Shown: positions 9,344 through 17,533 of the stretch, one piece after another | How positions within the stretch are numbered: position 1 is the stretch's first letter | How the letters are laid out: the number at the start of each line of letters is the position of its first letter | Origin: a bacterium | GTDB taxonomy: Bacteria > ARS69 | Reading direction: 5' to 3' | NCBI GenBank assembly: GCA_025774805.1 | Contig: JALGZR010000027.1 | Coordinates: forward strand, 1-36,273 | Length of the DNA: 36,273 nucleotides | Made by a program: the position numbers and the translations under genes | The notes under the pieces: generated by a model | The model's database searches: none | The model's input: the letters and a program-made list of their open reading frames with translations, nothing else | Told to the model about the DNA's origin: nothing

Positions 9344-11329
9344 GCGAGATCCGTCGCGCCCGGATCGGGAGCGCGTCGCCTCACTCAGCTTTCGGAGATT
9401 CTCGCGGGCCATCTCGTGATCCGGATCGAGGCGGACCGCTTCGGTGAACTGCTCCAGCGCCTCGTCGACGCGGCCGTTGCGAAGGAGGGCGACGCCCAGA
9501 CTGTTGCGCGTGCCCGCGTCCTGAGGCTGGGCCCGCACGACGATCTCGAGGTGGGACACCGCTCTCCCGAAGTCCCCGCTCGAGAGACGAAGCGTGCCGA
9601 GCACGCGGTGAGCCCGAGGGTGATCCGGGACGAACGTGAGGGCCCGCTCCGCGTTGCGGAGGGCTCTCGCGCTCCGTCCGGCGCGCTGCGCCGTCGCCGC
9701 CCGCCCCGCGAGCACGTTCGCCGCGATCTCGCGGGATGCCCCCTTCACGACGGGGGCGAGGAGGTTCTCCACCGGGGCCCAGTCGTCGGTCAGCGATCGC
9801 CCCCCGCGGCTCCGCTCCAGGTCGGCCAGATCCTCGGATCTCAGACGGGACAACCCGTACCGCCGATCGTACCCGGCGATCAGCCCGTCGAGCTCGGCGG
9901 GCCGCTTCGTGGCCACCAGGATGAACGTATTGCGCACGTCGGGCTGGCGGGGCGCCGGCACCCCTTCGTTGAAGACGACCACGTGCGGGAAGACCGTCTT
10001 CAGGGTGGCGATCATCGCACCGAGGAGGCGTCCCTCGCGGAACACGTCGATCAGGTTCATCATGTACGCCCCGTCCTCGGCGAGGAGGGCCTCGATCCTC
10101 CTCAGGAACTCGAGCGTCGTGAGCTGATACGGCACCGAGTAGTCGTCGAAGACGTCGAGGTAGATGAAATCGTAGGGCGTGAGCCCTTCTCCCCTCCGTT
10201 GCGCCTCCCCGAGCCGCTCCACGAAAGCCCGCCCGTCCGCGTGACGAATCAGGAGCCCGTGATCGGCGGGAAGGCCGAAGGCCGCGATCGCCGCCCTCGT
10301 GACCGCGGGATCGATCTCCACGACCTCGGTGCGACCCCTCGGCCATTCGGACTGCAGAAAGCGGGGGAACACGTACCCGCCGCCGCCGATGGTCAGGGTG
10401 TTCAGGGAGTCGCGACCTCCCGCGAGCCGCCGCGTGACCCCGGCGTAGATCCTCTCGTATCCGTACTGGAGGTCGCTCGGTCTCTCCATCACGATCGAGC
10501 TGTGGAGCAGCTTGTCGAGATGCAGGTTTCGCTGATCGGGCGACTCCGAGACGCGGTACACGCGAATGTGCGAGTACTGGCTCTCGTCCTGGTACAGGAC
10601 GCTCTCGTCACGGACCTCCCGCAACGCGATGCGCGCGCCGAGATCGCGCGCCCACGACCAGGGTCCCGTGCCCAAGAGACCGACGACGACGAAGAGAGGA
10701 ACCGCGATCGCGGCGATCCGCCCGGCTCCGGCGAAGAGGATCCCCATCACGACCAGCACGGCGCCGACGCTCCAGATCACCACCGCCGTCCCGAACGCGG
10801 CGATGAGCCAGAAACCGGTGAGAAACGTCCCGACCAGGCTTCCGGCGACTCCCCAGGCGTAGACGCCGCCGATCGTGCGACCGGTCTCGCGCCCCTGGTC
10901 GAGGGCCATCTTGGCCGCGACGGGACTGATCATCCCCAGGATCACCGATGGAACCAAAAAGACGATCGCCACGTGGGTCCCGACGCGAACGGACCAGGGA
11001 AGGGACCAGAGGAAGACCCACTGACCGATGACGTGGTTGAGCACGGTCACCGCTACGCAAGACGCCGCGGCCGCGAGAAACAGGATCGCGAGCGTGGGGG
11101 CGGCGCGCCGTCGGTCGGCGATTCGGCCGCCCGCGTAGTTCCCCGCCGCGATTCCGGCCAACACCACGCCGATCACCGAGGTCCACGTGTAGAGGGACGA
11201 ACCGAGATGTCGGGAGATCACGCGGCCGGCGACGAGCTCGATCACCATGATGCAGAAGCTGGAGACGAAAACGGTCGCCTGGGGAAGCCAGTCGAGCGAC
11301 GTCGGACCGGGTCGAGCGGCGGAGGGCAA
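9341..11329 (-). CDS. Fused membrane transporter-like / spermidine synthase-like protein with C-terminal TPRs
   Basis: The N-terminal half is hydrophobic with about eight membrane segments (for example VFVSSFCIMVIELVAGRVIS and GVYAWGVAGSLVGTFLTGFW). The middle is a SAM-dependent-methyltransferase/spermidine-synthase fold (about residues 300-510) with a glycine motif TIGGGGYVFPRFL, the acidic strand-2 end EVVEIDPAV, and FIYLDVFDDYSVPYQLTTLE. About three TPR repeats follow near residues 545-650 (for example GRVDEALEQFTEAVRLDPDH). This is the layout of bacterial fused MFS/spermidine-synthase proteins, most of which have no proven polyamine activity. I prefer a TTG start at 11327-11329, preceded by GAGGTG at suitable spacing. 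An in-frame ATG at 11488 would add 53 Pro/Gly-rich residues and run into the divergent promoter. The stop TAG lies in the palindromic element. Confidence 0.85.
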   Translation of the reverse strand: MPSAARPGPTSLDWLPQATVFVSSFCIMVIELVAGRVISRHLGSSLYTWTSVIGVVLAGIAAGNYAGGRIADRRRAAPTLAILFLAAAASCVAVTVLNHVIGQWVFLWSLPWSVRVGTHVAIVFLVPSVILGMISPVAAKMALDQGRETGRTIGGVYAWGVAGSLVGTFLTGFWLIAAFGTAVVIWSVGAVLVVMGILFAGAGRIAAIAVPLFVVVGLLGTGPWSWARDLGARIALREVRDESVLYQDESQYSHIRVYRVSESPDQRNLHLDKLLHSSIVMERPSDLQYGYERIYAGVTRRLAGGRDSLNTLTIGGGGYVFPRFLQSEWPRGRTEVVEIDPAVTRAAIAAFGLPADHGLLIRHADGRAFVERLGEAQRRGEGLTPYDFIYLDVFDDYSVPYQLTTLEFLRRIEALLAEDGAYMMNLIDVFREGRLLGAMIATLKTVFPHVVVFNEGVPAPRQPDVRNTFILVATKRPAELDGLIAGYDRRYGLSRLRSEDLADLERSRGGRSLTDDWAPVENLLAPVVKGASREIAANVLAGRAATAQRAGRSARALRNAERALTFVPDHPRAHRVLGTLRLSSGDFGRAVSHLEIVVRAQPQDAGTRNSLGVALLRNGRVDEALEQFTEAVRLDPDHEMARENLRKLSEATRSRSGRDGSR

Positions 11330-11523
11330 ATCACACCTCGGGGAGATCGGGACACCGAAGCGGGGCCATCCTAGCTCGCTTCCTCCCGAGGATCCACCGC
11401 GGCCTGGCCCGCCCGCGGCTCCGTACCCGGGGGCACGGTCGGCCTCCCCCCGCTTCGATTGACACACGCGGACCGGACTCCCTACCATCGATGGTCCGTA
11501 TTCCTGTCTCCCGGAGAAGACCC

Positions 11524-12489
11524 GTGAAGAACCGCTCCGTTCTCGTCACCGGAGGCGCCGGATTCATCGGCAGCCATCTCGTCGACCGGCTCCTCGCCGA
11601 GGGGGCGAGGGTGGTGGTCGTCGACAACTTCTTCCTCGGAAAGCGGGAGAACCTCGCGGACGCGGAAGCCGCCGGGGGAGCGCTCACGGTGATCTACGAG
11701 GACGCGGCCGACATGGTCGCCGTGCGGGAGATCCTCGAGCGACACGAGATCCAGGACGTCTTCGACCTCGCGACCAAGGCTCTCGAGTACTCCTTCGAGA
11801 ACCCGCGGGGAGCCTTCCAGGTCAACACCGACATCGCGCTGACCCTCGCCGAGCTCCTCCGGAAGGGGCACTACGAGCGCCTCATTCACACGAGCTCGTC
11901 GGAGGCGTTCGGCACCGCGGTCACCCGACCGATGGACGAGGAACATCCCCGCAATCCGACCACGCCGTACGCCGCCGGGAAGTGCGGAGCCGATCTGGCG
12001 CTCCTCTCCTACATGCGGACCTTCGATCTCGACATCCGGATCCTACGGCCCTTCAACAACTACGGGCCGCGCCAGAACTGGGGGGCGTTCGCCGGCGTGA
12101 TCCCCCGCACGCTCGATCGGCTCGCGGCCGGGCTTCCCCCCGTGCTCCACGGCGACGGGAAGCAGGGACGGGACTTCGTCTATGTCGAGGACGTGGCGGA
12201 GGCGCTCCTGCGGACGGCGAGTTGCGAGGCCGCCCGGGGCCTCGATCTCAACGTCGCCTCCGGGATCGAGACGCCGATCGAGGAGCTGCTCACGACACTG
12301 TGCGAGGTGTGGGGGTATCGCGGCGAGTGGGACCGAGAGCCCCGCCGCGCGGCCGACGTCGACCACCACGTCGGCGACGGAACCCGCCTCGAGGGGGTCG
12401 TCGGGTACCGCCCACAGACCACGCTGCGCGAGGGGCTCGAGAAGACCGTCGCCTGGTACCGGACGCGATTCGCCCGGGAGGGGCGATGA
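11524..12489 (+). CDS. NAD-dependent epimerase/dehydratase (extended SDR)
   Basis: This 321-residue extended short-chain dehydrogenase has the Rossmann motif TGGAGFIGSH (residues 9-18), an acidic NAD-selecting residue at the end of strand 2 (VVVDNF), and active-site Ser125/126 with Tyr149-x3-Lys153 (YAAGK). The N-terminal order and the RPFNNYGPRQ element are typical of UDP-hexose 4-epimerases and dTDP/GDP-sugar 4,6-dehydratases. The exact substrate is not decidable by eye. GTG 11524 was chosen because GGAGAAG lies just upstream and the Rossmann strand then begins at residue 5; an ATG at 11491 lacks a ribosome site. Its TGA overlaps the ATG of the aminotransferase (ATGA), so the two probably act in sequence: keto-sugar formation, then amination. 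Confidence 0.92.
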   Translation: MKNRSVLVTGGAGFIGSHLVDRLLAEGARVVVVDNFFLGKRENLADAEAAGGALTVIYEDAADMVAVREILERHEIQDVFDLATKALEYSFENPRGAFQVNTDIALTLAELLRKGHYERLIHTSSSEAFGTAVTRPMDEEHPRNPTTPYAAGKCGADLALLSYMRTFDLDIRILRPFNNYGPRQNWGAFAGVIPRTLDRLAAGLPPVLHGDGKQGRDFVYVEDVAEALLRTASCEAARGLDLNVASGIETPIEELLTTLCEVWGYRGEWDREPRRAADVDHHVGDGTRLEGVVGYRPQTTLREGLEKTVAWYRTRFAREGR

Positions 12490-13634
12490 TCCCGCTCGCC
12501 CGTCCCGCGTTCGGGCCGGAGGAGGAGGCCGCGGTCGCCGAGGTGCTCCGCTCGGGGTGGGTGGCCCAGGGTCCGACCACGGCGAGGTTCGAGAAGGAGT
12601 TCGCCGCCGAGGTCGGCACGAAGCACGCCGTTGCGACGTCCTCCTGCACGACGGCCCTCCATCTCGCGGTGATCGCGGCGGGAGTGGGTCCGGGCGACGA
12701 GGTCGTCCTTCCCTCCTTCACGTTTCCCGCCACCGCGAACGCGGTGATCTACGCCGGCGCCACGCCAGTGCTCGTCGACGTGGAGCGCGCCTCGCTCAAC
12801 GTCGACCCGGACCGGGTCGAGGAGGCGATCACCGAGCGCACGCGGGCTCTTCTCGGCGTCCATCTGTTCGGGGCTCCCTGTGCCATCGAGCGGCTCGCCT
12901 CGCTCGCCCGTGAGAACGGCCTGTTCCTGATCGAGGACGCGGCCTGCGCGATCGGCACCCGCATCGGGAATCGCCCCGCCGGGAGCTTCGGCGACGTCGC
13001 CTGCTTCTCGCTCCACGCGCGCAAGGTGGTGACGTGCGGCGAGGGCGGCCTGATCGTGACCGACGACGATGAGCTCGCGGATCTCTTGCGCAGCCTGCGC
13101 ACGCACGGAGTCGACCGGGACGCCGAGGTCCGGCACGCGAAGGGAGCCGCTCCTCCGGCCGCACGCTACGTTCGACTCGGATACAACTACCGGCTCTCCG
13201 ACGTGCAGGCCGCGATCGCCCGGATCCAACTCGCGCGGCTCGGCGAGTTCGTGGAGGAGCGGAACCGGATCGCACGCCGGTACGACGCCGCCTTCGCGGA
13301 CCTCGACGGACTGCGTTCGCCCCCCGCGGTCGAGACCGGGACGCACAGCTACCAGAGCTACGTCGCGGTCGTCGAGCGGGAGGCGCCCATGGAGCCCGAC
13401 GCGCTCCGGGCGGCCCTGGCCGCCCGCGGCGTCTCGACGCGGGTAGGAACCTACGCGGTCCACCGGGAACCGTACTTCGAATCCCTCTTCGGGGAGCGGT
13501 CTCTTCCCGTGACCGAGGAGGCGGCCCGGCGATCGATCGCGCTGCCGATGTTCAACGGGATGGCGGAGGACGACCTGGAAACGGCCGTGCGGGCAGTTCG
13601 AGAAGTATGGCAAAAGAACCCAGCAACTCATTAG
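12486..13634 (+). CDS. DegT/DnrJ/EryC1/StrS-family sugar aminotransferase
   Basis: The 382-residue PLP enzyme matches the family's usual length. It opens with IPLARPAFGPEEEAAVAEVL and carries the SGWVAQGP N-terminal loop, the TSSCTTALHLAV phosphate-binding segment, the EDAACAIG motif with the PLP-ring Asp151, and the Schiff-base lysine Lys180 in FSLHARKVVTCGEGG. YNYRLSDVQAAIARIQL is the conserved C-terminal dimer and substrate helix. It transfers an amino group from glutamate to a nucleotide keto-sugar. The start overlaps the SDR stop by 4 bases, so it is co-translated with that gene. A WbpE-like role, with the oxidoreductase and acetyltransferase on the other strand acting as WbpB/WbpD-like partners, is inference. 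Confidence 0.95.
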   Translation: MIPLARPAFGPEEEAAVAEVLRSGWVAQGPTTARFEKEFAAEVGTKHAVATSSCTTALHLAVIAAGVGPGDEVVLPSFTFPATANAVIYAGATPVLVDVERASLNVDPDRVEEAITERTRALLGVHLFGAPCAIERLASLARENGLFLIEDAACAIGTRIGNRPAGSFGDVACFSLHARKVVTCGEGGLIVTDDDELADLLRSLRTHGVDRDAEVRHAKGAAPPAARYVRLGYNYRLSDVQAAIARIQLARLGEFVEERNRIARRYDAAFADLDGLRSPPAVETGTHSYQSYVAVVEREAPMEPDALRAALAARGVSTRVGTYAVHREPYFESLFGERSLPVTEEAARRSIALPMFNGMAEDDLETAVRAVREVWQKNPATH

Positions 13635-13660
13635 TATGTCGTAAGATCCCACCCGTCCGA

Positions 13661-13690
13661 TTGACCGATCGTCGAAGGGTCTGATACGTT
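13661..13690 (+). promoter_or_regulatory. Candidate sigma70-type promoter for the carbamoyltransferase
   Basis: The gap after the aminotransferase is less GC-rich than its surroundings. It contains TTGACC (13661-13666) and, 16-18 bases on, GATACG/TACGTT (13683-13690). The -35 is good and the -10 is weak. It would give a transcript starting near 13697. Confidence 0.35.
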
Positions 13691-13800
13691 CTTCGTGTAA
13701 GGTCTTCCAACGGGATTAAAGTTCAGGCGGGATGGGTCGAGCTCCCGCCGGCGTCGAGTTACCGGAGCCACCGGCTCCGCGTCGGCGGAGGAAGCGGTCG

Positions 13801-15534
13801 TTGGATCGGATCGTCCTCGGAATCTATGACGGGCCTTCGGGGGGAGCCGCCCTTCTTCACGAAGGTCGTCTCCTCGCCATCGCCGAAGAGGACCGCCTCC
13901 TGCGGAAGAGCGGCGTCGCGGGCCTCCCGCGCGCGTCGGTCCAGACCGTGCTGAAGGAGTCGGGGGTCCCGTCCGAGGAGATCGACGCGGTGATGGTCGC
14001 CACGCTCAACTCTCCCTACTCCGAGGGCGTGGGCTCCACGGCCCGTCCTCCCCTGCTCTATCGCGTCGGGACCGCGCTGCCGGCCCCGCCGCATGTGGGG
14101 CGCCGGATCCGGGAGTCGTTCGCCTCGTCCCGCCGACGCCGCGTGGACGAGGCGTTGCGATCGGAGTTCGGGATCTCCTGTCCCGTGCTCTTCGTGGATC
14201 ACCATCTCGCTCACGCCGTCGCGTCCGCCTATGTCTCGGGTCACCCGGATTGCCTCGCGATCACCATGGACGGGGGCGGAGACGGCGCCTGGGCGGCCGT
14301 GACGACGTTCACCGACGGAGAACCGACCCGGCTGCTGACGGAGTCGGGGTCGACGTCTCTCCTCTCGTTCCTGGACGCGGTCTGCGACCGACTGGGAATC
14401 ACCGAGGGAACCGATCGGCACCTTCGCCTCCAACAGCTCGCCACCCCCGGAGTCACCCTGCACCGCGAGCAGTTCGCGCCGTGCGTTCGCTGGAACGACG
14501 GCCGCATCCTGGTCGATCGCTCCCTCTTCAAGTCCCGGGGGCCGATCGATCGCGTGCCCGTCTCGGCGCGGAGAGAGGACGTCGCAGCCAGCGCGCTCAC
14601 GCTGGCCGCGGAGGCGGTCCAGCGATTCGTGACCCACTGGTACGTGCGGAGCGATCAGGAGACCCTCGTCCTCGGAGGCGATCTGTTCGAGATCCCGGCG
14701 ATGGTCGGGGCGGTCCTCGAGAGCCCCGAGGTCCCGAGGGCTCTCGTCCCGCCCGGTCCGGGCGACGAGGGACTCATGGTGGGATCCGCGTACGCGGGGT
14801 GCCTCCTCGGGTTCCTGCCCGAGCCGCTCGAGGCTCCCCGCGAACCGCTGCCGACCCCGTTTCTGGGAGTCGCCTTCGGGGACGAGGAGATCGAGGAGAT
14901 CCTCCTCCGGGAGGGAATCGACGCCGAGCTCGTTCCCGACGTCGAGCGGACCGTGGCGGGCATCCTCGCCGACGGCGGGACGGTCGCGCGGTTCGACGGC
15001 AAGGCGGAGATCGGGAACCGGGGTCTCGGAAACCGGGCCATCCTCCGCAGTCCGGAGCTGCCGCTGCGGCGGGGACGTCTCGGGTTCTCTCTGGCGCCCA
15101 CGGCGTATCACGCCCTCGTGCTCGAGGAATCGTTCCCGGAGTGCTTCCGTACCGATGGCATCCGGGAGCACGACTTCAGCCAGTTCCCCGGACCGGTGAC
15201 TCCCCTGCCGGTGTTCGCGCGACGGTGCCCGGAGCTCGTGGGCTGGGGTGGAAAGGTCGAGACGCAGACGGTCTCCCGCCGGTCGAACCCCCGTCTCTTC
15301 CGGATCCTACGGGAGTTCTCGAGCCGGACGGGCTGCCCGTGCCTCGCGACGGCGCCCTTCCGTCTGCCGGGCGAGCCTCTCGTCTCCTCGCCCCACGACG
15401 CGTTGATGTCGTTCCGTCTCCTCGGACCCGACTACCTCGCCGTCGGCCGCTATCTCGTTCCCGCTCCCGACGTCGACCGAACGCGCTCACGCTCCGCACC
15501 GGAGAAACGGGTCGGAAGCCGCATCGATCCGTGA
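13801..15534 (+). CDS. Carbamoyltransferase, NodU/CmcH family (divergent)
   Basis: This is a protein of about 577 residues. Starting at TTG 13801, just after GGAGGA, it opens with RIVLGIYDGPSGGAALLHEG and AIAEEDRLLRKSG, the expected ASKHA-like opening of the family. VDHHLAHAVASAY (His134, His135, His138) is the conserved histidine motif, MDGGGDG (from Asp157) is the second signature, and VLGGDLFE corresponds to the usual LGGG segment. The C-terminal Sua5/YrdC-like half has a divergent GKAEIGNRGLGNRAILR in place of EFGPRALGNRSIL, followed by GEPLVSSPHDALMSF. The family transfers carbamoyl from carbamoyl phosphate to sugar or antibiotic hydroxyls. An in-frame ATG at 13732 would add 23 basic, proline-rich residues. 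Location beside the SDR and aminotransferase suggests a carbamoylated surface sugar. A palindromic element follows the stop. Confidence 0.85.
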   Translation: MDRIVLGIYDGPSGGAALLHEGRLLAIAEEDRLLRKSGVAGLPRASVQTVLKESGVPSEEIDAVMVATLNSPYSEGVGSTARPPLLYRVGTALPAPPHVGRRIRESFASSRRRRVDEALRSEFGISCPVLFVDHHLAHAVASAYVSGHPDCLAITMDGGGDGAWAAVTTFTDGEPTRLLTESGSTSLLSFLDAVCDRLGITEGTDRHLRLQQLATPGVTLHREQFAPCVRWNDGRILVDRSLFKSRGPIDRVPVSARREDVAASALTLAAEAVQRFVTHWYVRSDQETLVLGGDLFEIPAMVGAVLESPEVPRALVPPGPGDEGLMVGSAYAGCLLGFLPEPLEAPREPLPTPFLGVAFGDEEIEEILLREGIDAELVPDVERTVAGILADGGTVARFDGKAEIGNRGLGNRAILRSPELPLRRGRLGFSLAPTAYHALVLEESFPECFRTDGIREHDFSQFPGPVTPLPVFARRCPELVGWGGKVETQTVSRRSNPRLFRILREFSSRTGCPCLATAPFRLPGEPLVSSPHDALMSFRLLGPDYLAVGRYLVPAPDVDRTRSRSAPEKRVGSRIDP

Positions 15535-15546
15535 TAGCGTGCGGTA

Positions 15547-15599
15547 CGGTTTGCACGTCTCACCAGGCTCGTCGCGAGACTGGTGAGACATGCGGACCG
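15547..15599. repeat. Palindromic dispersed element, short copy 2
   Basis: Arms 15547-15566 and 15580-15599 pair at 17 of 20 positions, including the perfect TCTCACCAG/CTGGTGAGA block. The 13-base loop contains CTCGTCGCGAG, the family's core. It lies 13 bases after the carbamoyltransferase stop and 28 bases before the next start, so it may terminate or attenuate transcription. It lacks the CTAG foot of the longer copies. Confidence 0.75.
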
Positions 15600-15626
15600 T
15601 GGGTACCACTTCCCCCGGAGTCGGCG

Positions 15627-16601
15627 ATGTGCGCAATCGTCCTCCATCCGCCGGCCGGTCGCGACGACCCCGAATGGGAAGGGTTCCTCGACGGCCCCAC
15701 CGACGGGACCCTTTTCCACCGACCGTCCTTTCTCGGCTATCACCCTCCCGGACGCTTCCGCGAGCACTGGCTGCGCGCCGAGCGCAAGGGGAGGACGATC
15801 GGAATCGTTCCGCTGGCCGAGCGGGAGACGCCGGGCGGACTCGAGCTGGTGACGCCGTACGGGGGGAGCTTCGGCGGCTGGGCCACGCCCCCCGAGCTCA
15901 CGACGTCCGACCACCTCGCACTCCTCGACGCCCTCCGTGAGCACGCGCGCGATTGCGGCGCCTCGGCGCTCGTCGTCTCCAGCCGCCCCGCCCCCTACCG
16001 GATCTACGGAGACGGACCCGAGTTCGCGATGGTGGCGCGGGGCGGCGAGGTCGTCGCCCGTGAGGTCACGCACATCGCACCGCTCGGCGAAGGGGAGACG
16101 GCGAATCGCGCCCGCATTCGCGGCACCTCGCGACGGGGGGCGCGCAAGGCGCAGCGCCTCGGCACGACGGTGCGGCGGGGGGATCCCGGGGATCTTCCCG
16201 CCTTTCACGAGGTGCTCGTGGAGGACCGGGCCCGGCTGGATTCCCGCCCGACCCACACCGCGGCGGAGCTGGACGACCTCTGGAGCCGCCGCCCCGAGGA
16301 TCTCCTCCTCCTGTTGGCCGAGAACGGAGGCGAGCTCGCCGGCGGGATTCTCGTGTTTCGGGCGACGCCCCACGTCGCGCTGGGGTTTTACACCGCGCGG
16401 GCGTCCCGTCCGACGGCGGAGCGCTGCATGAACCTGCTCCTCGAGAGAGCGCTGTCCCTCTGTGGTGAGCGCGGACAGGCATGGTTCGACTTCGGGACGT
16501 CCTCGATCGGGGGCGTGTTGAACCCGGGGCTGGCGGAGTTCAAGGAGGGGTTCGGCGGCCTGCCCTTTCTCCGGGAGACCTGGCGCGTTCCCTCCGACTG
16601 A
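15627..16601 (+). CDS. FemAB/BioF2-like GNAT-fold acyltransferase
   Basis: The 324-residue protein shows the two-lobe GNAT arrangement of the FemAB/Acetyltransf_6 group. The N-terminal region has TLFHRPSFLGYHPPGRFREH and RKGRTIGIVPLAER. The central segment is a basic helix (RGTSRRGARKAQRLGTTVRR, about residues 165-184), and the C-terminal lobe has LAGGILVFRATPHVALGFYT and FDFGTSSIGGVLNPGLAEFK. Members transfer aminoacyl or acyl groups to peptidoglycan precursors, lipids or sugars; the acceptor here is unknown. ATG 15627 is preceded by CGGAG at good spacing. Position within the sugar island suggests modification of a surface glycan. The stop is 7 bases from the convergent formyltransferase stop, so any terminator would have to lie inside coding sequence. 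Confidence 0.82.
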   Translation: MCAIVLHPPAGRDDPEWEGFLDGPTDGTLFHRPSFLGYHPPGRFREHWLRAERKGRTIGIVPLAERETPGGLELVTPYGGSFGGWATPPELTTSDHLALLDALREHARDCGASALVVSSRPAPYRIYGDGPEFAMVARGGEVVAREVTHIAPLGEGETANRARIRGTSRRGARKAQRLGTTVRRGDPGDLPAFHEVLVEDRARLDSRPTHTAAELDDLWSRRPEDLLLLLAENGGELAGGILVFRATPHVALGFYTARASRPTAERCMNLLLERALSLCGERGQAWFDFGTSSIGGVLNPGLAEFKEGFGGLPFLRETWRVPSD

Positions 16602-16608
16602 GGAATCG

Positions 16609-17532
16609 TCAGGCCTTCGCCTCGAATCGCCCCTCGAGCCTCAGTGCGCGCGCGAAGTCCGCGAACGCGTCTTCCCCCTCCGCTCCCTCGAAGGAGGCGT
16701 CGAGGATCTCGACCGTGCCTTCCCCGGCGCCGACGAGAAGCCGTCCGTCGTCCCGGCGCTCCAGTTCTCCCGGAGCGAGGTCGACCGCCTCCGCGGGGCG
16801 GACCCTCCACACCCGAACCGGTCGTCCCCCGACGGCCGCGATCGCTCCCGGGTAGGGACGGGTGAGTCCGCGTACCCAGTTGAACAGGCGGCGGGGCTCC
16901 CAACCCCAGTCGATCACGCCGTCCTCCGGCCGGCGCCGGGGACCGTAGGTCGCCCCCCCGGCGGGCTGGGGAAGACGGGGAGCGGTGCCGGCGGCGAGGC
17001 CGGGCAGGTGCTCCGCGAGGAGCCCGACGGCGGCGTCCGCGATCCGGCGCCGGACGGACGCCGCGTCGTCCTCGTCGGTGATCTCGAACGGCCGTTGCCC
17101 CACGAGGTCTCCCGTGTCGGTCCCCTCGTCGAAATAGAAGAGAGAGGGCCCCGTGCGGGGCTCGTCCCGAATGAGCGCCCAGTTGACCGGAGCGAACCCG
17201 CGCAGTCGCGGGAGCAGCGAGCCGTGGATGCCGAGGCATCCTCGGGGAGGGATCGCGAGGATCTCGGGCGGGAGGATCCAGCGCCAGCCGATCGCGAACA
17301 GGATGTCGGGGTGGCAATGCCGGAGCTCGCCGATCGCCTTGCGCGTGCGGAAGCGCCGTCCGCGCAGCGACGGAAGGCCCCGATCGCGCACGACCCGAGC
17401 GACGTCGTCCATCCACTGCTCGTGCGGGCCCGGCCGGAACGTCCCGACGCCGACCACTTCGTGTCCCTGCTCGAGGATCACCTCGAGACACCGGGCCCCG
17501 ATCTCCTGGCTGCCGAGAAAGACGACGCGCAC
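16609..17532 (-). CDS. Formyltransferase-fold enzyme (sugar N-formyltransferase-like)
   Basis: The 307-residue protein has the methionyl-tRNA/UDP-sugar formyltransferase fold: an N-terminal Rossmann start (RVVFLGSQEIGARCLEVILE), the active-site loop GIHGSLLPRLRGFAPVNWAL (residues 101-120), the acidic segment FDEGTDTGDLVGQ with Asp139, and a C-terminal barrel containing WVRGLTRPYPGA. In characterised enzymes the catalytic triad is Asn-x-His...Asp. Here the His (103) and Asp (139) are kept but the Asn position is Gly101. That may mark a subfamily or altered chemistry. It begins with GTG one base after the upstream acetyltransferase stop, so it belongs to the minus-strand sugar operon. It is more likely a sugar amine N-formyltransferase than tRNA-acting Fmt, because of its neighbours and the Asn loss. 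Confidence 0.85.
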   Translation of the reverse strand: MRVVFLGSQEIGARCLEVILEQGHEVVGVGTFRPGPHEQWMDDVARVVRDRGLPSLRGRRFRTRKAIGELRHCHPDILFAIGWRWILPPEILAIPPRGCLGIHGSLLPRLRGFAPVNWALIRDEPRTGPSLFYFDEGTDTGDLVGQRPFEITDEDDAASVRRRIADAAVGLLAEHLPGLAAGTAPRLPQPAGGATYGPRRRPEDGVIDWGWEPRRLFNWVRGLTRPYPGAIAAVGGRPVRVWRVRPAEAVDLAPGELERRDDGRLLVGAGEGTVEILDASFEGAEGEDAFADFARALRLEGRFEAKA

Positions 17533-17533
17533 G

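Noticed and set aside
9056-11374. Long plus-strand open frame opposite the spermidine-synthase-like fusion
   Set aside because: It is composed of Arg/Asp/His/Pro-rich sequence with no domain and is antisense to a recognised gene.
12180-13652. Minus-strand open frame opposite the SDR and aminotransferase
   Set aside because: Antisense shadow with no recognisable motif or ribosome site.
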